Shown: positions 32,392 through 42,250 of the stretch, piece by piece
How the letters are laid out: every line of letters starts with the position of its first letter
How positions within the stretch are numbered: position 1 is the first letter of the stretch
Source: Mycolicibacter longobardus
Lineage (GTDB): Bacteria > Actinomycetota > Actinomycetes > Mycobacteriales > Mycobacteriaceae
Assembly (NCBI RefSeq): GCF_002102265.1
Contig: NZ_LQPG01000027.1
Location: 53,850-117,849 of the forward strand
Reading direction: 5' to 3'
DNA length: 64,000 nucleotides
Position numbers and translations under genes: made by a program
The notes under the pieces: generated by a model
What the model was told of the DNA's origin: nothing
The model's database searches: none
The model's input: only the letters and a program-made list of their open reading frames with translations

Positions 32392-33723
32392 ATGACCGAG
32401 AATCTCGGTTCATTCGCCGATGCGGCACGCGCACGGGAAGAAGAACTCGTGAACCGGCTGGCGACGTCGGTGGCTGCCGACGGGGAGTTCCAGGCGATCC
32501 TGCAGCAGGCCGTGCAGAGCACCGAGCGTTCGCGGCGGCGCCTCGACGCCATCGAAGCCGAGATCAGGCAAACGGCCAGCACCTGGCCGGGACTGGACAC
32601 CCCCGCCGGTTCCCGCCAGTTCCAGCGCTTCCTGACCGCCAAGACCCGCGAGATCCACAAAGTGGTCGCCGACGCCGCCGCCGACAGCCGGCATCGGGCG
32701 AGTCAGGTGCGGACCCTGACCAACCGCTACAAACTCGGCGGTGACGGCGACGGTGACCCACGGATCCGCTTGGTGGACAATGAAATACCGGCAGATGGCG
32801 AGGCGCCGCGCGATCCCACCATCGAGGGGCGCGGCAGCGCCCCGGTGGAAGAGGAGCAGGACGGCTCGCCCTACGACCTGGGCGCGACGATTCCGGGTAC
32901 CGGGATCGTCATCACCGGAGACCCCGAAACAGGGCATCCGCGGCTGCGCATCCCCGGACAACCCGACATGGACAACCCGTTTCCCGTCGACGAGGGATTC
33001 CGGGCGCTGCCGACAGGTACGGCCGTCGGCCCGAACGGCGAGCAGTACGCCTTTTACAGCGTGCGGCCCTACGGCCCGGGCACGTCCCCGGAGAACTTCA
33101 TCGCACCGGAGTCACGGGTGCAGAACCTGGCCGATCCGGCAACGGATTTGGGCCCGCTGATGGGCACCACCATCGGCTCGGACACCAAGGTGGGCATCTC
33201 CCAGGCCAGTGGCGTCTACGATCCGGCGTCGGGAACCATGATCATCGTCGGGAACATCGGCCAAGACGGTCAGCGGGCCATGTGGCAGTCCGATCCCATC
33301 GCCCCCGGCGCCCCGCCCGGGTCGTGGATGAACAGCCTGCAGCAGGTCGGTACCTTCAACAACCTGGGTGCGGCCGACCGGGAGAATCAGATCGTCTCGC
33401 TGCCGCAGGGCGGGTATCTGTTGACCAGCGCGAGCAACAATGCCCAGGTCGTGGGCGTCACCGCGGCGAGCCCGCAGGGGCTGCTGCAGGCCCCATCGCA
33501 GCAGCTCACCGGCCCAGGGTTCATCCCCAGCCCGGGAAATCAGCCGGCCGTCCCCTACGGGCCGTCGATCGTCGACGTCCAGACGCTGCCCAACGGCCAG
33601 GAGCAGGTGACGATGCGGGTCAGCACCTGGCCGACGCCCGAGGGCTGGCCGGCGGGTCCGGATGCGCCGCCGCCGCCCTACCACCCGAGGACTTACACGA
33701 CGACGTTCAACATCGACCCGTAG
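32392..33723 (+). CDS. Large protein with DUF4226-like helical N-terminus, function unknown
   Basis: The first 115 residues are charged and helical (AAREEELVNRLATSVA, QQAVQSTERSRRRLDAIEAE), resembling the mycobacterial DUF4226 family. The rest (residues 160-443) is beta-rich, with Gly/Pro and Asn turns such as GMTIIVGNIGQDG-like and VPYGPSIVDVQTLPNGQEQV segments, and resembles the DUF4185-type propeller at 6765 in its C-terminal style. No signal peptide is seen. DUF4226 proteins are sometimes linked to type VII secretion, but no ESX gene is near. Function not known. Confidence 0.65.
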   Translation: MTENLGSFADAARAREEELVNRLATSVAADGEFQAILQQAVQSTERSRRRLDAIEAEIRQTASTWPGLDTPAGSRQFQRFLTAKTREIHKVVADAAADSRHRASQVRTLTNRYKLGGDGDGDPRIRLVDNEIPADGEAPRDPTIEGRGSAPVEEEQDGSPYDLGATIPGTGIVITGDPETGHPRLRIPGQPDMDNPFPVDEGFRALPTGTAVGPNGEQYAFYSVRPYGPGTSPENFIAPESRVQNLADPATDLGPLMGTTIGSDTKVGISQASGVYDPASGTMIIVGNIGQDGQRAMWQSDPIAPGAPPGSWMNSLQQVGTFNNLGAADRENQIVSLPQGGYLLTSASNNAQVVGVTAASPQGLLQAPSQQLTGPGFIPSPGNQPAVPYGPSIVDVQTLPNGQEQVTMRVSTWPTPEGWPAGPDAPPPPYHPRTYTTTFNIDP

Positions 33724-33737
33724 CGAGTCCCGAACCG

Positions 33738-34301
33738 CTAGAACGCGGAACTGCCCGAGGGCCTCAGCACGAACCCGTGGTGCCCCAGCGAGGTGTCCAG
33801 GCAGGCGACGAGTTGGTCGGCGCCCACCGCGCACGTGACGTTGCCGTAGGACACCTTCTGCCCGACCCCCAGGAAGGCTCCGTTGGAGAACTGGCGACCG
33901 CAGCTCGTCGACTCACGGTTCAGTCGCAGGCCCGCCGCGCCCTGGGAGCGCACGGTTCCGATCACACAGCCCCCCGGCACCGGAGCACCCGAGCCCAGTG
34001 GGGCGCTGGCCAGACCGGGCATGTCGCCGTCACACATGATGGCCTGCGAGGATCCCGCCGGAGGATCGGTGGCGTCGAACTGGCACGCGATGTTGTAGGG
34101 CGTGGAGAAATTCACCCAGCGCCCGGGGCCCTTGGGCCCGGTGGTGACGTAGGCGTCCACCGGGGCCGCGGTGAAGTCGTCCAGATTGGGAAAACCCGCG
34201 GGTTGGGCCCCCGCGGGTGATCCCGGAGCCCCGATGAGCAGGCCACCGGCCATGCCGGCGAGGGCCAGAACCCGGGCGACTCGACGGATGGAACCGTTCA
34301 T
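33738..34301 (-). CDS. Exported conserved hypothetical protein
   Basis: A 187-residue protein with a signal peptide (VLALAGMAGGLLIGAPGSPAGA). Its body has four or more cysteines (NIACQFDA, AIMCDGD, GGCVIG, STSCGRQ, VTCAVGA, VACLDTS), suggesting disulfide bonds. The NFSTPYNIACQF and FNTP-type strand pattern is common in mycobacterial secreted proteins of unknown role. It lies 12 bases from the next minus-strand gene, so the two exported proteins may be cotranscribed. Confidence 0.7.
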   Translation of the reverse strand: MNGSIRRVARVLALAGMAGGLLIGAPGSPAGAQPAGFPNLDDFTAAPVDAYVTTGPKGPGRWVNFSTPYNIACQFDATDPPAGSSQAIMCDGDMPGLASAPLGSGAPVPGGCVIGTVRSQGAAGLRLNRESTSCGRQFSNGAFLGVGQKVSYGNVTCAVGADQLVACLDTSLGHHGFVLRPSGSSAF

Positions 34302-34313
34302 CGGCGTCTCCGG

Positions 34314-34775
34314 TTACGGCTTGGGGGCCCAGTCCCACACCGACATGTCGTCGCGCGGGTACTGACTGCAGGCCTCGGTCGACTTGGCGACGACGCCCTT
34401 GTTGTTGAAGAAGATCTTGGCGTGGTTGGGCCAGGACACCGTCAGCGGGTCGGCGAAGTTCGTCGCCAACTCCTCGGAGTAGGCCCGACGCTGTGCGGGG
34501 TTCAGCGAGAAGAACCAGTGCATCTTGTCGATGGCCGCCTGCTGCACCTGCACCGGCTTGTTGTGCATGTCGATCATGTAGCGCTCGTAGTAGATCGGCG
34601 ACAGATCGCGGCTGGCGGCGAGCATCTGCTCGGCGCTGCAATCGGTGTGGATCACCCGGCGCGGGATCGGAAAGTCGTCGGTCGCGTCGGCGGCGGCGGT
34701 CGCGGGCAACAGCAGCGCGGCGGCGCCCGCTACTGCGGCCACGGCGGCGCCGCGGAGTATCGAGTGCTTACGCAT
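34314..34775 (-). CDS. Exported DUF5078-like protein
   Basis: The 153-residue product has a signal peptide ([23 protein letters not shown]). The mature part has [21 protein letters not shown] and [21 protein letters not shown], a pattern of helical secreted mycobacterial proteins annotated DUF5078. The ATG at 34775 (MRKHS) is preferred to that at 34793. Two Cys may form a disulfide. Role unknown. Confidence 0.72.
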   Translation of the reverse strand: MRKHSILRGAAVAAVAGAAALLLPATAAADATDDFPIPRRVIHTDCSAEQMLAASRDLSPIYYERYMIDMHNKPVQVQQAAIDKMHWFFSLNPAQRRAYSEELATNFADPLTVSWPNHAKIFFNNKGVVAKSTEACSQYPRDDMSVWDWAPKP

Positions 34776-34793
34776 GGAATCCACTGTAGCCAT

Positions 34794-35006
34794 TCCCCGA
34801 ACCTTTCCCTATGTCAGCTTTCGGCACCGGCCCCGCCGGCTTGACCGATGAGCCGGGCGAAGCAGGTCAGCCGGATGCGGCCCAGCCAATACCGGTGGGG
34901 GCATCTGACCTCAAGAATGCTACATAATTTTAGCCAAACTAGCTAATTAGTTGTAGTGGCTCGGTCCATGGGATCGCTCACAGGTGGGCACTGACCGCGT
35001 CGGCCC
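34794..35006. other. AT-rich intergenic region with a short palindrome
   Basis: No gene is seen in these 213 bases. The stretch 34915-34955 is very A+T rich for this genome. It contains AACTAGCTAATTAGTT (34937-34952), an inverted repeat AACTA/TAGTT that could bind a MarR- or TetR-type regulator. It is the upstream region of the minus-strand exported-protein pair and lies past the mmpL stop. Confidence 0.5.
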
Positions 35007-37916
35007 TCACTGCTGCGAGCGGGCGAACTCCTCGGTCGCCTCGGTGTCGGCACGCGCGAGGGCGGCGGCCTCCCGATGGCGGGCGGCTTTCCCGCCGACG
35101 TGCGGCAGCACGTTGATGGGCCACCAGAACCAGCGGCCCAGCAGCGCCGCGATTGACGGCGTCATGAACGCCCGCACGATCAAGGTGTCGAACATCAGCC
35201 CCAGACCGATGGTGGTGCCGATCTGCCCGACGATGCGCAGGTCGCTGACCACCATCGAAGCCATGGTCAAGGCGAACACCAGCCCTGCTGCCGTCACCAC
35301 TTTCCCGGTGCCACCCATGGCCCGGATGATGCCGGTGTTCAGGCCGGCATGGATCTCTTCCTTGAACCTGGAGACCAGCATCAGGTTGTAGTCCGACCCC
35401 ACCGCCAGCAGGACGATAACCGACATCACCAGCACCAACCAGTGCAACGGAATACCGATCAGGTACTGCCAGACCAGTACTGACAGCCCGAACGATGCCC
35501 CCAGCGACAGCGCCACCGTGCCGACGATCACCAACGCGGCGACCAGCGCGCGGGTGATCAGCAGCATGATGATGAAAATCAGGCACAGCGAAGCGATTCC
35601 GGCGATCAGCAGATCGTAGGCGGAGCCGTCCCGCATGTCCTTGAACATCGACGCCGTCCCGCCGAGATAGATCTTGGCGTCCTCCAACGGCGTTCCCTTG
35701 AGCGCCTCCTCGGCCGCCTCCCGGATCTTGTCGATGTGCGAAATGCCTTCGTCGGTAGCCGGATTGCCACGGTGCGAGATCATCATCCGGACGGCCTTGC
35801 CATCCGGGGACATGAACATGTCCATCGCGCGCTTGAAGTCCGGGTTCTCGAACACCTCCGGCGGCAGGTAGAAGGAGTCGTCGTTCTTCGACTCGTCGAA
35901 CGCCTTGCCCATCGCGGTGGCGTTGTCGCTCATCTCATCCATCTGAGCGAAGATTCCGGACATGGTGCTGTGCATGGTCAGCATCATGGTCCGCATGGTC
36001 TCCATGTTGTCGATCATCGACGGGAAGGTGCTCAGCATCTGCGGCATGAGCGCATCCATGTCACCCATGTGCGCGATCATCTTGTCCATGCTCTGACTCA
36101 TCGGGTCGATGCTGTCGACCATGTCGAACGCCGAGCGCAGCGAGAAGCAGATCGGGATGTCGTAGCAGTGCGGTTCCCAGTAGAAGTAGTTGCGGATCGG
36201 CCGCCAGAAGTCCTCGAAATCGGCGATGTGGTCCCGGATGTCGTAGATCTGGCCCTGCAGGACGTCCATGTCGACCACCATCTCGTGGGTGGTGCCGGCC
36301 AACTGGCTCATGTAGCCGTGCATCTGGCGCATGGTGGCGACGGTCTCGGCCATCGCCTCCGCCTGGGTCAGCATCTCGTCCATGCGCTTGCGCTGGAACT
36401 GCATGGTCGCCATCTGGCCGGCGTTCTGCATGCTGATCTGGAACGGGATCGAGGTGTGTTCCAGCGGGGTGCCCTGCGGGCGGGTGATCGCCTGCACCCG
36501 GGATATCCCGATGACCTTGAACACGGCCTTGGCGAGCTTGTCGATGACCAGGAAGTCCGACGGGTTGCGCATGTCGTGGTCGGCCTCGATCAGCAGCACC
36601 TCCGGCAGCATCCGGGACTGCGAGAAGTGCCGGTCCGCCGCGGCGAAGCCCGCGTTGGCGGGAATGTCGGCGGGGATGTACTTCCGGTCGTCGTAGTCCG
36701 GCTGATATCCCGGCAGTGCCAGCAGGCCGACGGCCGCGATCGCCAGTGAGGCGACCAGAACCGGAGCCGGCCAACGGACGATCACCGTGGCCACCCGCCG
36801 CCAGCCACGAGTACTGGTGGCCCGCTTGGGGTCGAACAGCCCGAACCGGCTGCCGACGGTGATGATCGCCGGACCCAGCGTCAACGCTGCGGTGACCGAG
36901 ACGATCATGCCGACCGAGCACGGGATTCCCAGAGTGACGAAGTACGGCATCCGGGTGAAGTGCAGGCAGAAAAGCGCTCCGGCGATGGTCAGCCCAGACC
37001 CCAGGATGACGTGCGCGACGCCGTTGAAGGCCGTGTAGTACGCCGTTTCCCGGTCCTCGCCGTCCTGGCGGGCCTCGTGATAGCGGCCGATCAGGAAGAT
37101 CGCATAGTCGGTGCCGGCGGCGATCGCCAGCGAGACAAGCAGATTCACGGCGAACGTCGTCAACCCGACCCAGTGATGGTGGCCCATGAACGCCACCACG
37201 CCGCTGGCCGCGTTCAGTTCCATGTAGACCATCGCCAGCAGCAGCCCCACGGTGATGATCGACCGATAGACGAGCAACAACATGGTGAGGATCACCAGAA
37301 TGGTGACAATCATCATCCTGAACATGGACTTGTCGCCGGCATGGTTCATGTCGGCGAAAAGCGCCGCGCTACCGGTGACGTAGACCGTCAGCCCGGGCGG
37401 GGTCTGCACCGAGTCCACAATCTTGCGGACCGCTTCGATGGAGTCGTTCGACGCCGCCTGGCCCATGTTGCCGACCAGGTTCAGCTGCACGTAAGTCGCT
37501 CTGCCGTCGGCACTCTGGGCGCCGACAGCGGTCATCGGGTCACCCCAGAAGTCCTGAACGTGCTGGACGTGGGCGGTGTCGGCCTTGAGCTTCTCGACGA
37601 CCTCGGCGTAGTACTCGTGTTCGGCGTCGCCGAGCTCGTGGTCGGCCTCCAACACCACCATCGCGGTGCTGTCGTAGTCCGACTCCTGGAAGACCTTGCC
37701 CATCTCGGTCAGGGCCTCCATGGAAGGAGCGTCCTGGGGGCTGGCCGAGACGGCGTTCTCTTTGCCGACCTGTTCCAGTGGCGGCACGGTGGCCACCAGG
37801 ACCGCGATCAGCGCCAACCAGGCCAGGATGATGGGCACCGCGAACCGGCGAATGGTGCGCGCCAGGAACGTCCGCTCGGGATGCCCGCTGCCGGTGCGCA
37901 ATCCGGGCGGGCTCAT
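35007..37916 (-). CDS. MmpL-family RND lipid/siderophore transporter
   Basis: At 969 residues this is an MmpL protein of the MmpL4/MmpL5 size class. It has an N-terminal helix, two MmpL periplasmic domains, and two blocks of helices around residues 200-400 and 780-950 (e.g. [19 protein letters not shown], the proton-relay TM4 type, and [13 protein letters not shown]). Its ATG overlaps the mmpS stop by four bases. Such pairs export siderophores or lipids and can pump drugs. The substrate here is unknown; a divergent TetR gene suggests inducible expression. Confidence 0.93.
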   Translation of the reverse strand: MSPPGLRTGSGHPERTFLARTIRRFAVPIILAWLALIAVLVATVPPLEQVGKENAVSASPQDAPSMEALTEMGKVFQESDYDSTAMVVLEADHELGDAEHEYYAEVVEKLKADTAHVQHVQDFWGDPMTAVGAQSADGRATYVQLNLVGNMGQAASNDSIEAVRKIVDSVQTPPGLTVYVTGSAALFADMNHAGDKSMFRMMIVTILVILTMLLLVYRSIITVGLLLAMVYMELNAASGVVAFMGHHHWVGLTTFAVNLLVSLAIAAGTDYAIFLIGRYHEARQDGEDRETAYYTAFNGVAHVILGSGLTIAGALFCLHFTRMPYFVTLGIPCSVGMIVSVTAALTLGPAIITVGSRFGLFDPKRATSTRGWRRVATVIVRWPAPVLVASLAIAAVGLLALPGYQPDYDDRKYIPADIPANAGFAAADRHFSQSRMLPEVLLIEADHDMRNPSDFLVIDKLAKAVFKVIGISRVQAITRPQGTPLEHTSIPFQISMQNAGQMATMQFQRKRMDEMLTQAEAMAETVATMRQMHGYMSQLAGTTHEMVVDMDVLQGQIYDIRDHIADFEDFWRPIRNYFYWEPHCYDIPICFSLRSAFDMVDSIDPMSQSMDKMIAHMGDMDALMPQMLSTFPSMIDNMETMRTMMLTMHSTMSGIFAQMDEMSDNATAMGKAFDESKNDDSFYLPPEVFENPDFKRAMDMFMSPDGKAVRMMISHRGNPATDEGISHIDKIREAAEEALKGTPLEDAKIYLGGTASMFKDMRDGSAYDLLIAGIASLCLIFIIMLLITRALVAALVIVGTVALSLGASFGLSVLVWQYLIGIPLHWLVLVMSVIVLLAVGSDYNLMLVSRFKEEIHAGLNTGIIRAMGGTGKVVTAAGLVFALTMASMVVSDLRIVGQIGTTIGLGLMFDTLIVRAFMTPSIAALLGRWFWWPINVLPHVGGKAARHREAAALARADTEATEEFARSQQ

Positions 37917-38335
37917 GCCGCCTTCAGCAGACAGAACGTGTAGGCGTTCACCTCGTTGGAGATGCGTTCGGCTTTGACTTCTCCGTCCACAATGATGCGA
38001 CAGCCGATGCTGTTGCTATTGCCCTGCGCCATAATGCTTCCCACCACTGCGGGAAGGGTGGTGACGATTTCGAGCTGCCACGGCAGCGGGACGTCGGAGA
38101 CCCGTTGCGGTTCGGAGTTGACGTCGAAGTAACTGATGTCGGCCACCGTCCCGGGCGGGCCGAAGATCTCGTAGGTCATCCGCTTGGGGTTGAAGGGCTT
38201 GGTCTCGTCGACCTGACCGTCGGAGTAGGACGGGCGCTTCTCGGATCCGAACAGGCCGTGGATGCGCGTCACCGTGAACCCGGCGACAGCGACCACCGCC
38301 AGAATCACCAGGGGTATCCACACCCGGCTCAGCAC
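37913..38335 (-). CDS. MmpS-family accessory membrane protein
   Basis: A 140-residue partner of the MmpL pump: one N-terminal helix ([16 protein letters not shown]) and a periplasmic beta domain with [19 protein letters not shown] and [30 protein letters not shown] segments. The conserved cysteine pair (GCRI, FCLL) is present as in MmpS4/5. It overlaps mmpL (ATGA) and is read away from the TetR gene. Confidence 0.93.
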   Translation of the reverse strand: MLSRVWIPLVILAVVAVAGFTVTRIHGLFGSEKRPSYSDGQVDETKPFNPKRMTYEIFGPPGTVADISYFDVNSEPQRVSDVPLPWQLEIVTTLPAVVGSIMAQGNSNSIGCRIIVDGEVKAERISNEVNAYTFCLLKAA

Positions 38336-38391
38336 CTTGAAAATCGGAGTCCCCTTCAGCCAGCACCTTTGGGTACCCTAACCCAAGTCAA

Positions 38392-38456
38392 CGTGCGTAA
38401 ACGCACGCTACCGCACTCGCGCGGACGGTCGCAACGCACGCCATGTGCGTTATCCT
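38392..38456. promoter_or_regulatory. Operator region between mmpS and the TetR regulator
   Basis: Two inverted repeats with the shared core TGCGT/ACGCA lie between the divergent genes: CGTGCGTAAACGCACG (38392-38407, perfect) and AACGCACGCCATGTGCGTT (38433-38451). A TATCCT -10-like box (38451-38456) overlaps the second and ends seven bases before the TetR GTG, so that mRNA may be leaderless. The pattern fits a TetR protein repressing both itself and mmpS-mmpL. Confidence 0.75.
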
Positions 38457-38462
38457 CGCACT

Positions 38463-39128
38463 GTGCGTCAGGCCACTTTCCAACGCGCCCGCAGCGACGA
38501 GAAGAAGCGTCAGCGGGCTGAGGCATTGATGGAGGCGGCGCGTTCGGTGGCTTTGGAGACCGGTGTGGCCTCGGTGACGCTGACCAAGGTCGCCAGCCGG
38601 GCCGGGGTGCATTATTCGGCCGTCCGCCGCTACTTCAGCTCGCACAAGGAGGTGCTGCTGCGGCTGGCGGCCGAGAGCTGGGAGCGCTGGTCTGACACCG
38701 TGTGCACGGCACTGGGCGCGCCCGGACCCATGTCGCCGGCGCGGATCGCCGACACCCTGAGCCGCGGACTGGCCGCCGACCCGCTGTTCTGCGACATGCT
38801 GGCCAACCTGCACCTGCACCTGGAACACGAGGTGGACGCCGAGCGGGTGGTCGAGGTCCGCAGGAAGAGCACCGCCGCGGGGCTGGCCATGGCCGACGCC
38901 ATCCAGCGGGCGCTGCCCGGCCTGGGCCGGCAGGGGGCACTCGACCTGCTGCTGGCCTCCTATTCGCTGGCGGCACCGCTGTGGCAGATCTCCCACCCGC
39001 CGGCGGAACTGGCCCACGCCTACGCGTTGGAACGCCAGGTGCTGCCGGAGTGGAACCTGGACTTCACCGCCGCGTTGACCCGGCTGCTCACCGCCACCTG
39101 CGTGGGGCTGCTGGAACCTTCAGTCTGA
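38463..39128 (+). CDS. TetR-family transcriptional regulator
   Basis: The 221-residue protein has an N-terminal TetR helix-turn-helix (ASVTLTKVASRAGVHYSAVRRYFSSHKEVL, residues 36-65) and a helical ligand domain. It is divergent from mmpS-mmpL with operator-like palindromes between, so local control of the efflux pair is likely. GTG 38463 is preferred because of the adjacent -10 box; GTG 38445 would place the second palindrome in the coding sequence. The 3' end overlaps the convergent PrimPolC gene by nine bases. Confidence 0.88.
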   Translation: MRQATFQRARSDEKKRQRAEALMEAARSVALETGVASVTLTKVASRAGVHYSAVRRYFSSHKEVLLRLAAESWERWSDTVCTALGAPGPMSPARIADTLSRGLAADPLFCDMLANLHLHLEHEVDAERVVEVRRKSTAAGLAMADAIQRALPGLGRQGALDLLLASYSLAAPLWQISHPPAELAHAYALERQVLPEWNLDFTAALTRLLTATCVGLLEPSV

Positions 39129-40139
39129 TTTCTCCCGGCTGGGCTGCACCCGTTTGGGTTCGCCGGGCATCTTCGGGTAGTTCGGCGGGTACGGCAGGTC
39201 GCCGAGGCCGCGGGCTTCATCGGCGGCCACCATCTCGCGCAGCGGATCGAGGGACTGCTCGAGGTCGTCGATGGTGCGCCAGGGGTCACCGCGCCGTGCG
39301 AGCAGGTCCGGCACGGTGCCGATGGTGTAGTCGTCCGGGTCCGCGCCGTCGGCCAGCTCGTCCCAGGTCAACGGGGTGGAGACGGTCGCGATCGGCGTGG
39401 CCCGCACCGAATAGGCCGACGCCATGGTGCGGTCGCGGGCGTTCTGGTTGAAGTCGATGAAGATCCGCGCGCCACGTTCCTCCTTCCACCACGAGGAGGT
39501 GACCGCCTCCGGCGCGCGCCGCTCCATCTCGCGGGCCAGCGCGATGCCGGCCCGGCGGACCTCGATGAAGTCCCAGTCGGTCTTGATCCGCAGGTAGACG
39601 TGCAGGCCGCGGCCACCGGAGGTCTTGACGTAGCCGACCAGGCCCAGCTCGTCGAGCAGCGGACGCAGCACCTCCAAGGCGACCGCGCGGGCCTCGGCGA
39701 ACCCGGTGCCGGGTTGCGGGTCCAGGTCGATGCGCAGTTCGTCGGGGTGGTCGGTGTCGGGGCACCGCACCGGCCACGGGTGCAGAGTGACGGTGCTCAT
39801 CTGCACGGCCCAGAGGATGTCGGCGGGCCGGGTGACCTTGAGCACGTCGGCGGTGCGGCCCGACGGGAACGTCACCCGGCAGGACTCCAGGTCGTCCGGG
39901 TGCCCCTTGGGCAGCCGCTTCTGGTAGACCTCGTCACCGTCGATGCCATCCGGGAACCGCTGCAGATGGGTGGGCCGGTCCGCCACGGCGTGCAGCAGCG
40001 GCCCGCTCGCCACGGCCAGGTAGTAGTCGGCCAGCGCCCGCTTGGTGCCGCCGGCGCCCAGCCGGGGGAAGTACACCTTGTCGCCGCTGGTGAACCGGAC
40101 GGGGGTGCCGTTGACGTCCAATATCTCGGGCTCGGCCAT
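39120..40139 (-). CDS. Archaeo-eukaryotic primase-like polymerase (PrimPolC, Rv3730c-type)
   Basis: A 339-residue LigD-polymerase-family enzyme. The metal site is in LRIDLDPQPGTGF, the nucleotide loop in VKTSGGRGLHVYLRI, and the downstream IFIDFNQNARDRTMASAYSVRA stretch is split over the third motif. Stand-alone members fill short gaps in DNA repair with a preference for ribonucleotides. It follows ligC with a one-base gap on the same strand, so the polymerase and ligase are probably made together. Confidence 0.93.
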   Translation of the reverse strand: MAEPEILDVNGTPVRFTSGDKVYFPRLGAGGTKRALADYYLAVASGPLLHAVADRPTHLQRFPDGIDGDEVYQKRLPKGHPDDLESCRVTFPSGRTADVLKVTRPADILWAVQMSTVTLHPWPVRCPDTDHPDELRIDLDPQPGTGFAEARAVALEVLRPLLDELGLVGYVKTSGGRGLHVYLRIKTDWDFIEVRRAGIALAREMERRAPEAVTSSWWKEERGARIFIDFNQNARDRTMASAYSVRATPIATVSTPLTWDELADGADPDDYTIGTVPDLLARRGDPWRTIDDLEQSLDPLREMVAADEARGLGDLPYPPNYPKMPGEPKRVQPSREKSD

Positions 40140-40140
40140 G

Positions 40141-41178
40141 TCAGGTCACCAGCACGTCGGCGAGGTCGTAGTTCAGCGGGACGTCGAGCTGGTCGAAGGT
40201 GCAGCTGGCCGGGTCCCGGTCGGGCCGCCACCGCAGCAGCTTCACGGTGTGCCGGAACCGCACCCCCTCCATCTGGTCGTAGGCGACCTCGGCGACGCGT
40301 TCGGGCCGGATCGGGACCCACTGTTTGTCGGCCGCGGAGTTCCACCTGCTCGGTTCACCGTCGCGGACGTCGCCGATACGCAGCGGTTCCAGCTCGGCGA
40401 GCAGCGCCTGCCGATCCGCCGCGGTGAACGACGCCGCCCCGCCGACCATCGCCAACTCTCCGTCGGGCCGGTACAGGCCCAGCAGCAGCGAACCGATCCC
40501 CACGCCGCTCTTGTGGATGCGGTACCCCATGACCACACAGTCGGCATCTCGGTGGTGTTTGACCTTGACCATCTCGCGCTTGCCGGGCAGATACGGCCCG
40601 TCGGCCCGTTTGGCGACCACCCCGTCCAACCCGGCGCCCTCAAAGGTGGTGAGCCAGCGCACGGCCTGCTCGGGGTCCGCGGTGGCGCGGGTGGCGTGGC
40701 AGCTGGAACCTCCGGTGATCAGCTCGGCCAGCGCCGCCCGTCGCACCCGGAACGGCTCGTCGAGCAGCGACTGAGACCCGGTGGCCAGCGCGTCGAAGCC
40801 GATGAACTGCGCCGGGGTCTGCTCGGCCAGCAGCCGCACCCGGCTCTCGGCGGGATGGATCCGCTGACTCAGGGAGTCCCAGTCCAGCCGGGTCCGTCCG
40901 CCGATCCGGCGCGGCACCACCACCTCGCCGTCGAGTACGCAGCGCGGGGCGACTTCGGCGCGCAGCGCGTCGAGAAGTTCCGGGAAGTAGCGGCCCAACG
41001 GTTTGCCGGTGCGGGACTGCAGCAGCACGTCGTCGCCGTCGCGAAACACGATGGCGCGAAAGCCGTCCCATTTGGGTTCATAGGACCAGCAGCCCGGCTC
41101 CTCGGGAACCTCGGCGGCCGCCTTGGCGAGCATCGGGTCCACCGGCGGCGCCACGGGCAGGTCCATGGTGTCCATCAT
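40141..41178 (-). CDS. ligC: ATP-dependent DNA ligase LigC
   Basis: The 345-residue ATP-dependent ligase has the adenylation lysine K36 in YEPKWDGFRA, motif III-like IGFDALA, motif IV EGAGLDGVVAKR and motif V VKVKHH. It lacks a polymerase or nuclease domain, as in LigC. It pairs with the primase-like polymerase downstream; LigC-PrimPolC are linked to excision repair of gaps in mycobacteria. Tandem ATGs at 41178 and 41175 are equally possible starts. Confidence 0.94.
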   Translation of the reverse strand: MMDTMDLPVAPPVDPMLAKAAAEVPEEPGCWSYEPKWDGFRAIVFRDGDDVLLQSRTGKPLGRYFPELLDALRAEVAPRCVLDGEVVVPRRIGGRTRLDWDSLSQRIHPAESRVRLLAEQTPAQFIGFDALATGSQSLLDEPFRVRRAALAELITGGSSCHATRATADPEQAVRWLTTFEGAGLDGVVAKRADGPYLPGKREMVKVKHHRDADCVVMGYRIHKSGVGIGSLLLGLYRPDGELAMVGGAASFTAADRQALLAELEPLRIGDVRDGEPSRWNSAADKQWVPIRPERVAEVAYDQMEGVRFRHTVKLLRWRPDRDPASCTFDQLDVPLNYDLADVLVT

Positions 41179-41191
41179 GCCGCCCGACGAC

Positions 41192-41250
41192 CCGAGACCG
41201 ACGTTTTGCAGACAAAGTGCGAGTGCATCTCTGCAAAATGTCGGTCTCGG
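41192..41250. repeat. Intergenic palindrome, family shared with 20083-20139
   Basis: Arms 41192-41211 (CCGAGACCGACGTTTTGCAG) and 41231-41250 pair over 20 bp with one wobble. The 19-base loop contains ACAAAGTGCGAG. The left arm and loop start match the 20083 element nearly base for base, in the same direction relative to the upstream gene. It begins nine bases after the dehalogenase stop and lies 13 bases from the ligC start. Confidence 0.87.
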
Positions 41251-41259
41251 CGCGACAGA

Positions 41260-42174
41260 TCAGCGGCGCAGGAACTCCACGATGTGGCGGGCCAGCTCCT
41301 CACCGGCGTCCTCCTGCAGGAAGTGCCCGGCGTCGTGGATCACCGGGTGCGCCCGCCCGTGCGCACCCGCCATCTCACGCTCGAAGATCGGCGCCATGGC
41401 CCCGGTGATCGGGTCACCGTCGCTGAACGCCACCAGCATCGGGATCTGCGAGGCGCACAGCGCGGCCCAGGCCGCCCGGTTCGCCGGGGCGGCCGGGTCC
41501 TCGGGGGTGGTCGGGATCAGCGAAGGCATGGTCCGCGGCCCGACGCAGTAGCTGTCGTCGGGAAACGGGGCGTCATAGCCGGCCCGGACGGTGTCACTCA
41601 TGGGCTTGCGGCACCCGGACTGCACGAACCAGCCGACATCGATCGTCGGCGCGGTCTGGATCGCCTCCCGGAATCGCCACCAGATCTCCGGCATCGGGAT
41701 GTCGCCGGTGGGCAACCCGGTGTTGGCCACCACCACGCGGGCGAACCGATCCGGGTTCTCGGCGACCAGCCGCAGCCCGATCAGCCCGCCCCAGTCCTGC
41801 CCCACCAGGGTCACGTTCTGCAGGTCGAGGACGTCGAATGCCAGCGCACGCATCCACTCGACGTGGCGGGCGTAGGTGTGGTCCTGTGCGCGCGTGGGCT
41901 TGTCGGAGCGTCCGAACCCGACCAGGTCCGGACAGATGACCCGGTATCCGGCCTCGGCCAGGATGGGAATCATCTTGCGGTACAGGTACGACCACGACGG
42001 CTCGCCGTGCAGCATCAGGATCGGGTCACCGGCCACGTCTCCAGAGGGGCCGTGCTCTACCCACGCCACCCGCAGCGTGCCACCGTCCAAGTCGTCCAGG
42101 TCGACGTACTGCGGCGAGTAGGCGAAATCCGGGAGTCCGGCGAACCTGTCGTCGGGGGTGCGCAGGGTCTGCAT
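41260..42174 (-). CDS. Haloalkane dehalogenase (HLD-I type)
   Basis: A 304-residue alpha/beta hydrolase that removes halide from haloalkanes. The DhlA-type signature HGEPSWSYLYRKM is at 56-68. The nucleophile is D127 with halide-stabilising W128 (VGQDWGG). A catalytic acid lies in AFSDGDPITG and the His in HDAGHFLQED. M. tuberculosis has an ortholog elsewhere (Rv2296). The natural substrate is not known; its position next to ligC has no obvious logic. Confidence 0.9.
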   Translation of the reverse strand: MQTLRTPDDRFAGLPDFAYSPQYVDLDDLDGGTLRVAWVEHGPSGDVAGDPILMLHGEPSWSYLYRKMIPILAEAGYRVICPDLVGFGRSDKPTRAQDHTYARHVEWMRALAFDVLDLQNVTLVGQDWGGLIGLRLVAENPDRFARVVVANTGLPTGDIPMPEIWWRFREAIQTAPTIDVGWFVQSGCRKPMSDTVRAGYDAPFPDDSYCVGPRTMPSLIPTTPEDPAAPANRAAWAALCASQIPMLVAFSDGDPITGAMAPIFEREMAGAHGRAHPVIHDAGHFLQEDAGEELARHIVEFLRR

Positions 42175-42195
42175 GAGGCGACGATACCGTGCTGG

Positions 42196-42224
42196 TATAT
42201 ACCCCTGGGGGTGTTTGATATGAT
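42196..42224 (+). promoter_or_regulatory. CsoR/RicR-like palindrome and -10 box before the DUF302 gene
   Basis: The sequence TATACCCCTGGGGGTGT contains the perfect inverted repeat ACCCC-TG-GGGGT (42201-42212), the hallmark of operators bound by CsoR-family copper or persulfide sensors. A TATGAT -10-like box follows at 42219-42224, so a bound repressor would block the promoter. No csoR gene is in the window, so the regulator would act from elsewhere. Confidence 0.6.
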
Positions 42225-42250
42225 GGCATCACGACAACGAAGGAGGTCTC

